Shown one piece after another: positions 1 through 9,025 of a stretch of DNA of 64,000 bases (its first letter is position 1; every line of letters starts with the position of its first letter). Position numbers and translations under genes: made by a program. Source of the DNA: Cucumibacter marinus DSM 18995 (GTDB lineage: Bacteria > Pseudomonadota > Alphaproteobacteria > Rhizobiales > Devosiaceae); assembly GCF_000429865.1 (NCBI RefSeq), contig NZ_KE386978.1:198763-262762 (forward strand). Direction: 5' to 3'. The notes below the pieces were generated by a model. That model had not been told where the DNA came from and searched no databases. It saw only the letters and a program-made list of their open reading frames with translations.

Positions 1-168
1 GTCTCCGAACGCTATCCGCGTGGCGGCGGATCGCTGATGATCACGACTTTCGGGCTCGATCAGGCCACGTTCGACGCGTTGGTGGCCGAGTGGCATGACT
101 GGTTCGCGGCGCGCTTTCCGACCGACCCGGTGTTCGAGGCGCCCAAGGCCGCCAGCAAGCCGGCCTGA
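1..168 (+). CDS. C-terminal 55 codons of an unidentified protein
   Basis: Frame 1 is open from the window edge to a TGA at 166-168, giving a 55-residue C-terminus that ends in an Ala/Lys/Pro-rich tail (KAASKPA). The visible part has a short beta-like segment (SLMITTF) followed by an amphipathic helix rich in aromatic residues (AEWHDWFAARF). I do not recognise the family. The gene converges on the Lrp/AsnC regulator with no gap: its TGA is directly followed by the reverse-strand TCA of the regulator. The gene is real with moderate confidence because codon usage matches its neighbours and no other frame competes. Confidence 0.55.
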   Translation, partial: VSERYPRGGGSLMITTFGLDQATFDALVAEWHDWFAARFPTDPVFEAPKAASKPA

Positions 169-600
169 TCAGCGGTCGATACGGGTCGACAGGATGATCG
201 AAGACAAGGTGCGTTCCACCCCTTCGAGCAGGCCGACCCGGTCGATCAATTCATCAAGCGCCTGGATCGACTGGGCCTCGACAATGACGATCATGTCGAA
301 ACTGCCCGAGACCGAATGCAGGGTGCGCACACCATTGAGTTGCCGCAGACCGGCCTCGACCTTTGCGGCCAGCTTGGGCGCGACGGTGACCAGCAGATGG
401 GCGCGCACCGCCTGGGTCAGATAGTCTTCGGACAGGCGCAGCGTGTAGCCGGCGATCACGCCCTTTTCCTCGAGCCGGTCGATGCGGGATTGGACCGTGG
501 TGCGCGACAGGCCAAGCCGCCGCGCTATCTCGGCGGTCGAGAGGCGGGCATTCTCGCGCAGGATGGCAATCAGGGCCTGATCGGATTCGGTCGTCGACAT
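169..600 (-). CDS. Lrp/AsnC family transcriptional regulator
   Basis: A 143-residue protein with the two-domain Lrp/AsnC layout. An N-terminal winged helix-turn-helix covers roughly residues 4-60 (motifs LSTAEIARRLGLS and RTTVQSRIDRLEEKGVI). A C-terminal RAM/effector domain covers about 65-140 (GSFDMIVIVEA, ERTLSSIILSTRI). The length is normal for the family. Such proteins are DNA-bound oligomers that sense amino acids and usually control amino-acid transport or catabolism genes. The cognate target is not obvious: the partial gene downstream converges on it and the upstream side is a 265-bp non-coding stretch. The start has only a weak ribosome-binding site. Confidence 0.9.
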   Translation of the reverse strand: MSTTESDQALIAILRENARLSTAEIARRLGLSRTTVQSRIDRLEEKGVIAGYTLRLSEDYLTQAVRAHLLVTVAPKLAAKVEAGLRQLNGVRTLHSVSGSFDMIVIVEAQSIQALDELIDRVGLLEGVERTLSSIILSTRIDR

Positions 601-659
601 CGCGTCATGCTAGAGCATCGTGCGATTGTCTGGATACCGGATTCTCGCAAATGCGAAGT

Positions 660-687
660 GGGGACAGGCCCGCCAAGACCTGTCCCC
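660..687. repeat. Inverted repeat in non-coding DNA, possible dispersed element
   Basis: A perfect 9-bp inverted repeat, GGGGACAGG (660-668) and CCTGTCCCC (679-687), encloses a 10-nt loop in the 265-bp stretch (601-865) between the Lrp regulator and the next gene. There is no T-run, so it is not a typical intrinsic terminator. The rest of the stretch has no convincing gene. It could be a REP-like dispersed repeat; a genome-wide copy count would decide. Confidence 0.45.
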
Positions 688-865
688 TTCCCCGCCGCCC
701 GTCCGGCAAGACCGGATGGGCGTTCTTGCCGGCGCCCTCACTCAAAGCGGCCGGCAAGCTCGTGACCGGAAGCGTTTGTCCCGCCAAAGGAAAGGCGGTT
801 GGCTCCGGGCCTGTGTTTGTCGCGTTTCCGAGCGGCGGACCGATGTCCACTTCACCTCGCAACGC

Positions 866-1249
866 TCAGAGCGTCTCCACCAGGGTGACGCGAAACGTGT
901 GCATCTCGCCTTCCGCGTCGGCGAGCGAGACATATTCGCCCATCACGAACCGTTCTTCGCCGAAGCGGTATCCGGTCTCGTCATCATCATCGCGGTCGGG
1001 GTCATAGTCGAAGTACCAGCGCCCGCCGGGGCCATGGCGCAGCAGGCCGACGGCATCGGTCTCGCCATCGATGAACCGGCGCACCCGGCAGGCACCCGCA
1101 TGGGCCTTCTGGGTATCGGTGTCGATGCGGTAATCCCCGTCGAGCGGCGCAAGGATATCATAGCCGTGTTCGGCATCGCCCTCGGGATTACCCGGCTCAC
1201 GGGCCAGTTCGAGACGGATGTGGCGGAAGGATTTCGGCAAATCGTTCAT
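866..1249 (-). CDS. Small acidic conserved hypothetical protein
   Basis: A 127-residue soluble protein, strongly acidic in its middle (a run of Asp residues around residues 83-90) and without membrane segments. A GGAGA ribosome-binding site lies 8-9 nt before the ATG, supporting this start. The pattern (EPGNPEGDAEHGYDILAPLD near the N-terminus, RRFIDGETDAVGLL and GRWYFDYDPD later) looks like an uncharacterised rhizobial family whose function I do not know. It lies 43 bp downstream of the universal stress protein gene on the same strand and may be co-transcribed with it. Confidence 0.75.
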   Translation of the reverse strand: MNDLPKSFRHIRLELAREPGNPEGDAEHGYDILAPLDGDYRIDTDTQKAHAGACRVRRFIDGETDAVGLLRHGPGGRWYFDYDPDRDDDDETGYRFGEERFVMGEYVSLADAEGEMHTFRVTLVETL

Positions 1250-1292
1250 TTGGCGGTCTCCGGGGAAATTGGCGGTTACGGGGGTCGAAAAC

Positions 1293-2129
1293 TCAGTGTG
1301 CGATCAGCACCGGCACATGGGCGTGGGACAGGATCTGGCGGGTGGCGCCGCCCAGCACCAGTTCGCGGAAACGCGAATGGCCGTATCCGCCCATGACCAG
1401 CAGCGTCGCGCCTTCATTGTCGACGGCGTTGAGCAGGGCCTCACCGGCATCCTTCCAGCCGCCGATGTGGCGCAGTTCGGCCTTGGCGCCATGGCGGGCA
1501 AGGTAGCGGGCAATGTCGGCACCCGGCTCGCGGTGCTCGCGTTCGGGGGAGCCGTTTTCATCGACCAGGGCAACGACGGTCTTGTCGGCACCGGTGAAGA
1601 AATCCATGCCTTCCGAAACGGCGCGGGCGGTTTCCCGACCCGGCTTCCAGCCCAGAACGACAACGTCGAAATCCCTGGGCTTGCCATCGGGCGGGGTCAG
1701 CAGCACGCCGCGGCCGGAGTTGAACAATACCGCTTCCATCAAACCCTCGATGGCTTCGGAATTGGCGTGGTTGTAGGGCCGCGTGCCGATGAAAATATCT
1801 GCGGTCTGGGCTTCGTCGGCCATGGCGTCGCGGGCCTGGGAATACATCAGGTCCCGGTGGCGCAATTCATGCGGGCCAGCCAGCCGGTCGAGCTTATCAT
1901 TGAGTTTGGCGGCGAGTTCGGCACCTTGGTCGACGGCTTCCTTCTGCATGGCGGCGATGGCTTCGCCATCGGGCAGATAGGCGCTGGAGACGGTTGTCAC
2001 CTCTGGCAGGATATTGATGTAGAGACCGGTGATATGCGCGTTGTTGCGCGCCGCGATCTGCTCGGCATAGCCCAGGCGCACATCGTCCTGGTCGCTGCCA
2101 TCGAGAAAAACCAGAATATCCTTGATCAT
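1293..2129 (-). CDS. Universal stress protein, tandem UspA domains
   Basis: A 278-residue protein with two UspA-type alpha/beta domains. The N-terminal one opens with IKDILVFLDGS. The C-terminal one ends with the nucleotide-binding signature GGYGHSRFRELVLGGATRQIL near residue 260, the usual G-2x-G-9x-G(S/T) ATP-binding pattern. I chose the ATG at 2129 over upstream starts because AAGGAC lies just upstream and USP homology begins there; the extra 34 upstream codons look non-coding. Tandem USPs are cytoplasmic stress proteins with no defined reaction. A small acidic gene follows on the same strand. Confidence 0.9.
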   Translation of the reverse strand: MIKDILVFLDGSDQDDVRLGYAEQIAARNNAHITGLYINILPEVTTVSSAYLPDGEAIAAMQKEAVDQGAELAAKLNDKLDRLAGPHELRHRDLMYSQARDAMADEAQTADIFIGTRPYNHANSEAIEGLMEAVLFNSGRGVLLTPPDGKPRDFDVVVLGWKPGRETARAVSEGMDFFTGADKTVVALVDENGSPEREHREPGADIARYLARHGAKAELRHIGGWKDAGEALLNAVDNEGATLLVMGGYGHSRFRELVLGGATRQILSHAHVPVLIAH

Positions 2130-2351
2130 TGTCGCGTCCTTCACCGTTCCGGCTGTGCGGGTGCCCATAATCAAGCAAACGCGCAAAGCCCTTGCGTTGA
2201 TCCATGTCAATCGGGGGTGACGACGTCGCAAATGCCTTCAGGCCAAAAGAAAAAGGCCCCCCAGGCCAAAGCCTTGAGGAGCCTTTCCCGCGCCAGCCGG
2301 CCGTCCGTCATGCCTCGGACAACCGGCAGCGCCGTTCGGTTGAAGACAGGT

Positions 2352-3803
2352 TTAGATCGGGTAGTGCAACTCGCCTTCGGTGATGGTGATCCACCTCAGA
2401 TCGGTGAATTCATGGATGCCGGCCTCGCCACCGAACCGGCCATAGCCGGAGGCCTTGACGCCACCAAAGGGCATTTGCGCTTCGTCATGCACGGTCGGGC
2501 CGTTGACATGGCAGATGCCGCTTTCGATACGGCGGGCGACGCCGAGAGCGCGGATCGCGTCCTTGCCGAAAACCGCCGCGGACAGCCCGTATTCGGTGTC
2601 ATTGGCGACACGGACAGCCTCATCGACGCCCGACACGCGGACGATGGCGACGATCGGTCCGAAGGATTCCTCGGAGTAGATGCGCATCGCCGGGGTGACG
2701 TGATCGAGGATGGTTGCCTGCATGATTGCGCCTTCGCCCTTGCCGCCGGCGGCGATCACGGCGCCCTTCCCGACAGCATCATCGATCAGTTCGTTGATGC
2801 GGGTCACCGCCGATTCGTCGACAAGTGCACCGAGCGGGCACGAGCCTTCGCGCGGATCGCCGGCCTTGAGGGTCTTGGCCTTCTCGGCAAAGGCCGCCAC
2901 GAACTCATCGGCGATCTTTTCGTCGGCGACAATGCGCTCGGTCGACATGCAGATCTGGCCCTGGTTCATATAGGTGCCGAAGGCGGCAGCGGCGACGGCC
3001 TGTTCGATATCGGCATCGTCGAGCACCACGAAAGGCGCCTTGCCGCCCAGTTCAAGCAGGGCGGGCTTGAGATGGCGGGCGGCGGTCTCGGCAATGATCT
3101 TGCCGACACGGGTCGAGCCGGTGAAGTTGACGCGGCGAACCGCCGGGTGGGCGATCAGGGCATCGACGATTGCAGCCGCATCGTCTGGCGCGTTGGAGAT
3201 CACGTTGACCACACCTTCGGGCACGCCGCCTTCGCGCAGCGCCTCACCGATCAGGGCATGGGTCCTGGGGCAGATTTCCGAGCTTTTCATCACCACGGTA
3301 TTGCCGCAGGCGATCGGGGTGGCCAGCGAACGGGTGCCGAGGATGACCGGCGCGTTCCAGGGGGCGATCGACAGCACGACACCGGCGGGCTGACGGATAG
3401 CCATGGCCATGGTTCCGGGTCGATCCGAGGGGATGACCTCACCCTTGATCTGGGTGGTGAGCGCGGCAGCCTCGCGCAGCATGTCGGCAGCGAGCCCGAC
3501 ATTGAACATCGCCCAGCCGGCGGTCGCGCCGATTTCGGTCGCCATGGCGGCAACGAAATCATCGGCCTTGGCCATCAGCGCATCGGCCGCGCCAAGCAGT
3601 GCCTTGCGGCGTTCGCCGGGCGAGGTTTTGCTCCAGGTGCCGAAGGCTTCCGCCGCGATATCGGCGGCATGGTTGGCATCGTCGACGGTGGCGGCGGCCG
3701 CAGTGGTCGCCACCTCGCCGGTCAGGGGGTTGCGGCGCTCGAAAGTGGCGCCGTTCGAAGCGCCGTCATGGGCGCCGCCGATAAGCAGACCAAGCTGATC
3801 CAT
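2352..3803 (-). CDS. NAD(P)+-dependent aldehyde dehydrogenase, salicylaldehyde/vanillin dehydrogenase type
   Basis: A 483-residue ALDH-superfamily enzyme oxidising an aldehyde to an acid with NAD(P)+. Visible features are the substrate/cofactor segment APWNAPVILG, the Rossmann motif FTGSTRVGK, the general base Glu in LELGGKAP and the catalytic Cys in GQICMSTERI. The C-terminal stretch EFTDLRWITI with a final HYPI resembles salicylaldehyde dehydrogenases of aromatic degradation. The start at 3803 has a GAGGAG site; upstream in-frame codons are the AraC intergenic region. The gene is divergent from an AraC regulator, which probably controls it. The substrate is inferred and uncertain. Confidence 0.9.
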   Translation of the reverse strand: MDQLGLLIGGAHDGASNGATFERRNPLTGEVATTAAAATVDDANHAADIAAEAFGTWSKTSPGERRKALLGAADALMAKADDFVAAMATEIGATAGWAMFNVGLAADMLREAAALTTQIKGEVIPSDRPGTMAMAIRQPAGVVLSIAPWNAPVILGTRSLATPIACGNTVVMKSSEICPRTHALIGEALREGGVPEGVVNVISNAPDDAAAIVDALIAHPAVRRVNFTGSTRVGKIIAETAARHLKPALLELGGKAPFVVLDDADIEQAVAAAAFGTYMNQGQICMSTERIVADEKIADEFVAAFAEKAKTLKAGDPREGSCPLGALVDESAVTRINELIDDAVGKGAVIAAGGKGEGAIMQATILDHVTPAMRIYSEESFGPIVAIVRVSGVDEAVRVANDTEYGLSAAVFGKDAIRALGVARRIESGICHVNGPTVHDEAQMPFGGVKASGYGRFGGEAGIHEFTDLRWITITEGELHYPI

Positions 3804-4007
3804 TGTTCCTCTCCTCATTGTCCGACCCGCCGGATGCCGGGGAACGGCCGGGATGGCGGCCCCGGACGCACCTCGGGAATGAAAGGGGCAAGGGGTCGGG
3901 CCGATCCGGCATCCGGTCGGAATGCCCGCGGGATGAACGGGCATTGTTGCCATCACCTTACTGCGGTGTCCTGCCGGCTCAAATGGACAAAACCCATAGA
4001 AACTTGT

Positions 4008-4065
4008 ACTTTCTGTGAAATTGGTCCGGTTAGTGCGCCCGCGCCCTGCCTCACCGACAGAAAGT
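4008..4065. promoter_or_regulatory. Widely spaced 9-bp inverted repeat, candidate AraC operator
   Basis: ACTTTCTGT at 4008-4016 and its exact reverse complement ACAGAAAGT at 4057-4065 lie between the divergent aldehyde dehydrogenase and AraC genes. The right arm ends 4 nt before the AraC start codon and overlaps its Shine-Dalgarno region. This arrangement would suit autoregulation together with control of the divergent enzyme. The operator role is inference. Confidence 0.5.
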
Positions 4066-4069
4066 CTCG

Positions 4070-4981
4070 ATGAGCAATCCCAAAGTCAGCACGCCGCAGC
4101 GCCCGCCCGACCTGTTGCCGCCCAATCCGGGCGCGCTGCCCGACACCGAGTTCCATGCCCTGCAATCGACGCTGACCGAGACCGAATGGCGGTTTTCCGG
4201 CCGGCGTAACCGCGCCTTTCTGCTTGAAGCCGGCAAAGGCCGGCTGAAGGTGGCGCAAACCGAAACAGAACTCGCCGGGCCGTGCCTTATCTGGTTGCCG
4301 ACCGGCCAGGAAGCAGTAATGGCGCTGAAGACAGGCTCGCGCGGACTGTCGCTCGCAGTCAGCGATGTGGCGCTCGGGCGGGCCATGCCGATGGGGCCGC
4401 TCTTCGCGCGGATCCGGCATATCGTTTATCGCCCGCTGCTGGGCGTGCCGGTCAGCGTGGCGGCGCAGAAGCGGCTGTCGGGCAGCTTCTCGGCGATCGA
4501 GAGCGAACTCAAAGGCAATGCGCCCGGCGCCGAGGACGCGGTGCGCTATCACATCGGTCTGGCGCTGATCGAGTTGTGGCGGCTCTCCAGTCCTGACCCG
4601 GTGGGCCAGCGCCCTTCCCAACGGATGATCCTTCATAATTTCCTGCAGCTGGTCGATCTGCATATGCGCGAACACTGGACGCTGGCGCGTTATGCCCGGC
4701 AGTTGGGGATATCGACCGAAAGGCTGTCGAGTGCGGTGCGGCGGGCCACGGGACAGCCCCCGCTCAAACTGGTTCATGCAAGGCTGATGCGCGAGGCCGA
4801 ACGGCTGCTCGACGGGCCGGAACTGCAGATCGCGGAGATCGCCGAAACGCTCGGTTTCCGCGATGCGGGGTATTTCAACCGGTTCTTCAAGCGCAACAAG
4901 GGGATGGCGCCGGGCCAGTATCGCCGGGCACAGGAGCGGCGGCCGGGGGTGGCCGGGCCCAGCTTCGCCGACTGGCCTTAG
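4070..4981 (+). CDS. AraC/XylS family transcriptional regulator
   Basis: A 303-residue regulator. Residues 1-195 form a ligand/dimerisation domain of the AraC_binding_2 type. The C-terminal ~100 residues carry the double helix-turn-helix (LARYARQLGISTERLSSAV, then IAEIAETLGFRDAGYFNRFF) ending in the classic F-K-R-x-x-G-x-x-P-x-x-Y-R-R segment. It is divergent from the aldehyde dehydrogenase, separated by 266 bp containing a 9-bp inverted repeat. This architecture is typical of activators of aromatic or aldehyde catabolism. The ligand is unknown. Confidence 0.93.
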   Translation: MSNPKVSTPQRPPDLLPPNPGALPDTEFHALQSTLTETEWRFSGRRNRAFLLEAGKGRLKVAQTETELAGPCLIWLPTGQEAVMALKTGSRGLSLAVSDVALGRAMPMGPLFARIRHIVYRPLLGVPVSVAAQKRLSGSFSAIESELKGNAPGAEDAVRYHIGLALIELWRLSSPDPVGQRPSQRMILHNFLQLVDLHMREHWTLARYARQLGISTERLSSAVRRATGQPPLKLVHARLMREAERLLDGPELQIAEIAETLGFRDAGYFNRFFKRNKGMAPGQYRRAQERRPGVAGPSFADWP

Positions 4982-5074
4982 GAAACCCCGGGTAACCACC
5001 CGCCCGGAAATGGCGGTTGCCCTTGATCGCCAAGCCGCCTATTTCCACCTCATCCTGACCGCCGGAGCTCCACC

Positions 5075-5929
5075 ATGACCAGCCGCAATCTTGTGCTCAC
5101 CCTCTCCTGCGTTGACCGGCCCGGCATCGTGGCCGCGGTCACAAGCGAACTGGCGGCGGCGGGCGGCAATATCGCGGAAAGCGCTCAATACTGGGACCGG
5201 CAGACAGGCAATTTCTTCATGCGGATCGCCTTCACGGTGCCGGGTGACGTCAACCGCAGTGCGATCCGCGAAAAACTACAGGATGCCATCGACCAATTCG
5301 GCATGACGCTCGATATCGTCGATACGGCGCACAAGCCGAAAATCCTGGTCATGGTCTCGAAATTCGACCATGCGCTGTTGCACCTGCTCTATCAGATCCG
5401 TGTCGGCTGGCTCGAGGCCGAGGTCGTCGCCATCGTCTCCAACCATGCGGACAGCGCCCGCACTGCGGAGATCGAAGGCATACCGTTCCATCACCTGCCG
5501 GTGACCCGCGACACCAAAGCCGAGCAAGAACAGGCAGTGCTCGACCTCATTGAGGCGACCGGGGCCGACCTCGTTGTGCTGGCCCGCTATATGCAGATCC
5601 TGAGTGATGATCTCTCCTCGCGCCTGTTCGGGCGGGTGATCAACATCCACCACTCCTTCCTGCCGAGCTTCAAGGGTGCCAAGCCCTATCACCAGGCGCA
5701 TGAGCGCGGGGTGAAGCTGATCGGGGCGACAGCGCATTACGTCACCCCGGATCTCGATGAAGGCCCGATCATCGAGCAGGAAACCGCACGGGTGACCCAT
5801 GCGATGACCCCGGACGATCTGGTGGCCGCGGGACGGGACGTCGAATCCCAGGTGCTGGCGCGGGCCGTGAAGTTGCATCTCGAACGCCGCGTGATGCTCA
5901 ATGGGCACAAGACCGTGGTGTTTTCCTGA
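5075..5929 (+). CDS. purU: Formyltetrahydrofolate deformylase
   Basis: A 284-residue enzyme hydrolysing 10-formyl-THF to THF and formate, balancing one-carbon pools. The N-terminal ACT domain (residues 1-85; LTLSCVDRPGIVAAVTSEL) is followed by a formyltransferase fold (from ~90; KILVMVSKFDHALLHLLY). The catalytic segment NIHHSFLPSFKGAKPYHQA carries the Asn/His pair, and a conserved Asp lies in TPDLDEGPIIEQ. The ACT domain distinguishes PurU from PurN. A GGAG site lies before the ATG. It stands alone between the AraC gene and a tiny membrane protein gene. Confidence 0.95.
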   Translation: MTSRNLVLTLSCVDRPGIVAAVTSELAAAGGNIAESAQYWDRQTGNFFMRIAFTVPGDVNRSAIREKLQDAIDQFGMTLDIVDTAHKPKILVMVSKFDHALLHLLYQIRVGWLEAEVVAIVSNHADSARTAEIEGIPFHHLPVTRDTKAEQEQAVLDLIEATGADLVVLARYMQILSDDLSSRLFGRVINIHHSFLPSFKGAKPYHQAHERGVKLIGATAHYVTPDLDEGPIIEQETARVTHAMTPDDLVAAGRDVESQVLARAVKLHLERRVMLNGHKTVVFS

Positions 5930-5942
5930 GAACCCCGAGATG

Positions 5943-5967
5943 GTTCGAATTGCGCACAAGTTCGAAC
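5943..5967. promoter_or_regulatory. Near-perfect GTTCGAA inverted repeat
   Basis: GTTCGAATTG (from 5944) and CAAGTTCGAAC (to 5967) form an inverted repeat with one extra base, 60 nt upstream of the small membrane protein start. It could be an operator or an mRNA hairpin. No T-run follows, so termination of purU is unlikely here. Confidence 0.4.
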
Positions 5968-6026
5968 AGCTTATGAAAGATGCGCCCCTTACTGCGACAA
6001 CCGGACCGCAGAACAAGGGGAATCAT

Positions 6027-6157
6027 ATGAAGTTCGGATTTGCCGCCCTCGGGGTTATCGTCGCCGTGATCATCGCCGGCATCTCGATCGATTTCGCCGC
6101 CGATACCGGGCCGGCCGGAGCCAACGATCCCACCGCCGTCAGCAGCCACGTTACCGA

Positions 6158-6161
<4 letters not shown>
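6027..6161 (+). CDS. 44-residue single-span membrane protein
   Basis: An AAGGGG Shine-Dalgarno lies 6 nt before the ATG at 6027. The peptide has one hydrophobic segment at about residues 3-24 ([19 protein letters not shown]), then a short polar tail. The function is unknown. Its TAG and the TAG of ugpC on the opposite strand are both supplied by the palindrome CTAG at 6158-6161, so the two genes converge with a 4-nt overlap. The strong ribosome-binding site and clean N-terminal transmembrane segment make it credible despite its size. Confidence 0.6.
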
Positions 6162-7210
<1,049 letters not shown>

Positions 7211-7213
7211 GGC

Positions 7214-8065
7214 CTATTTCTCCGTTTCGACGAGGCCTTTGACGAAAAGGCGCTGCATGAGAATGACGACGAGAACCGGGGGCAGCATGGCAAGGGTGAC
7301 GGTGGCCATGACGAAGTTCCAGTTGGGCTGGCTGTCGGCGACCTGGACCATGCGTTTGATGCCCATGACGATGGTGTAATAGCTCTCGTCGGTGGTGATC
7401 AGGAGCGGCCAGAGATACTGGTTCCACCCATAGATGAAGAGGATGACGAACAGGGCGGCGATGTTGGTCCGGCTCAAGGGCAGAAGGATATCGCGGAAGA
7501 ATTTCATCGGCCCGGCGCCGTCGACGCGGGCGGCCTCTGTCAGTTCGTCCGGCACGGTGATGAAGAATTGCCGGAACAGGAAGGTTGCGGTCGCCGAGGC
7601 GATCAGCGGGATCGAGAGACCCGCATAGGAATTCAACAGCCCGAGATCGGCGACCACCTTGAAGGTTGGCAGGATGCGCACCTCGACCGGCAGCATCAGG
7701 GTGATGAAGATCGCCCAGAATGCGAGGAGCCGGAAGGGGAAGCGGAAATAGACGATGGCGAAGGCCGACAGGATCGAGATGATGATCTTGCCGATAGCGA
7801 TCGAGAGCGCCATCACGAGCGAATTCCACATCATCACCCCGAGGGGCGGGGCACCGGAGGTGGAGATGCCGGCATCGAGCATGGTGCCGTAATTCTCGAT
7901 CATCCGGTCGCCGGGCAGGAGCGGCACCAGCCCCGAGATGAACGCGTTTTGCGGATGGGTCGAGGCGATGAAGGCCAGATAGACCGGGAACGCCACGGCC
8001 AGCACGCCGAGGATCAGAATGGCGTGGGAGAAGAAGGTGAGCCAGGGGCGATTTTCAACCATCAC
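7214..8065 (-). CDS. ugpE: sn-glycerol-3-phosphate ABC transporter permease UgpE
   Basis: A 283-residue inner-membrane protein with about six transmembrane spans and the binding-protein-dependent transport EAA loop ([24 protein letters not shown], read in two parts, around residues 180-203) that contacts the ATPase. The early motif [15 protein letters not shown] and the C-terminal [13 protein letters not shown] are as expected for MalG-like UgpE. A perfect AGGAGG site lies before the ATG. It lies between ugpA (6 nt gap) and ugpC (3 nt gap). Confidence 0.93.
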   Translation of the reverse strand: MMVENRPWLTFFSHAILILGVLAVAFPVYLAFIASTHPQNAFISGLVPLLPGDRMIENYGTMLDAGISTSGAPPLGVMMWNSLVMALSIAIGKIIISILSAFAIVYFRFPFRLLAFWAIFITLMLPVEVRILPTFKVVADLGLLNSYAGLSIPLIASATATFLFRQFFITVPDELTEAARVDGAGPMKFFRDILLPLSRTNIAALFVILFIYGWNQYLWPLLITTDESYYTIVMGIKRMVQVADSQPNWNFVMATVTLAMLPPVLVVILMQRLFVKGLVETEK

Positions 8066-8071
8066 TGCCTC

Positions 8072-8956
8072 CTAGTAAGCCACGCGCCGCTCGACGAAGC
8101 GGAACTGGATGACCGTGAGGCCGATGACAATGACCATCAGGATGACGGACTGGGCCGCAGAGGAGCCGAGATTGAGTCCGATGAACCCGTCCTCGAAGAC
8201 CTTGTAAACGAGGATATTGGTGGCCTGGGACGGCCCGCCTTCGGTGGTGGCGTGGATGATGCCGAAGGTGTCGAACATGGCGTAGACGATGTTGACGACC
8301 ATCAGGAAGAAGGTGGTCGGGGACAGGAGCGGCAGAACGACGGTGAAAAAGCGTTTGACCGGGCCGGCACCGTCGATGGCGGCGGCCTCGGACAGGGAGT
8401 GCGGAATCGACTGCAGTCCGGCAAGGAAGAACAGGAAATTGTAGGAGATCTGCTTCCAGGCGGCGACGATCACGACCATGATCATGGCATCGGTGCCCGA
8501 GAGCCGGTGGTTCCAGTCATAACCGAGCTGTTCGAGCAGGTAGGACATGATGCCGATGGTGGGGTTGAACATGAACCACCACAGCACCCCGGCGACAGCG
8601 GGGGCGACGGCATAGGGCCAGACCAGCAGCGTCGTATACGCATCGCGTGAACGGATCATCCGGTCGGCGGCAGCGGCCAGCAACAGCGCCAGCCCCATCG
8701 ACAGGACCGTGGTCGAGACCGCAAAGACGCCGGTCACCGAAAGCGAGTTGAGGTAGTCGGGTTCGCGCAAAAGGCGAAGATAGTTCTCGACACCGACAAA
8801 GCTCGTCTTGAGGCCGAAGGCATCCTCGCGCAGGAAGGACTGCCAGATCGCCTGCCCGGCAGGCCAGAGGAAGAACACGAAGGTGATCGCGAGCTGGGGT
8901 GCCAGCAGGGCATAGGGCAGGCCGCGATTGGAGAAGACGACGCGCTTGGTTTGCAT
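8072..8956 (-). CDS. ugpA: sn-glycerol-3-phosphate ABC transporter permease UgpA
   Basis: A 294-residue MalF-like permease with six predicted spans, beginning with a helix after [20 protein letters not shown]. The EAA motif is [20 protein letters not shown] at about residues 190-208. It partners UgpE to form the membrane channel. The C-terminus [12 protein letters not shown] is typical. It is separated from ugpB by 69 bp containing a GC-rich hairpin (about 8975-9000), which may stabilise the ugpB 3' end or attenuate the downstream genes. Confidence 0.92.
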   Translation of the reverse strand: MQTKRVVFSNRGLPYALLAPQLAITFVFFLWPAGQAIWQSFLREDAFGLKTSFVGVENYLRLLREPDYLNSLSVTGVFAVSTTVLSMGLALLLAAAADRMIRSRDAYTTLLVWPYAVAPAVAGVLWWFMFNPTIGIMSYLLEQLGYDWNHRLSGTDAMIMVVIVAAWKQISYNFLFFLAGLQSIPHSLSEAAAIDGAGPVKRFFTVVLPLLSPTTFFLMVVNIVYAMFDTFGIIHATTEGGPSQATNILVYKVFEDGFIGLNLGSSAAQSVILMVIVIGLTVIQFRFVERRVAY

Positions 8957-9025
8957 GCTTTGTCCGGATGGTGAGAGCCCGCACCGGGTTGGCGCGGGCC
9001 CTGCGAGACTTATGGGTGAAGGCGC

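Noticed and set aside
605-862. Minus-strand ORF of 85 codons
   Set aside because: Low-complexity composition, overlaps an inverted repeat, no ribosome-binding site, and resembles translated intergenic DNA.
1218-4073. 951-codon plus-strand ORF
   Set aside because: Antisense shadow of the universal stress protein and aldehyde dehydrogenase genes.
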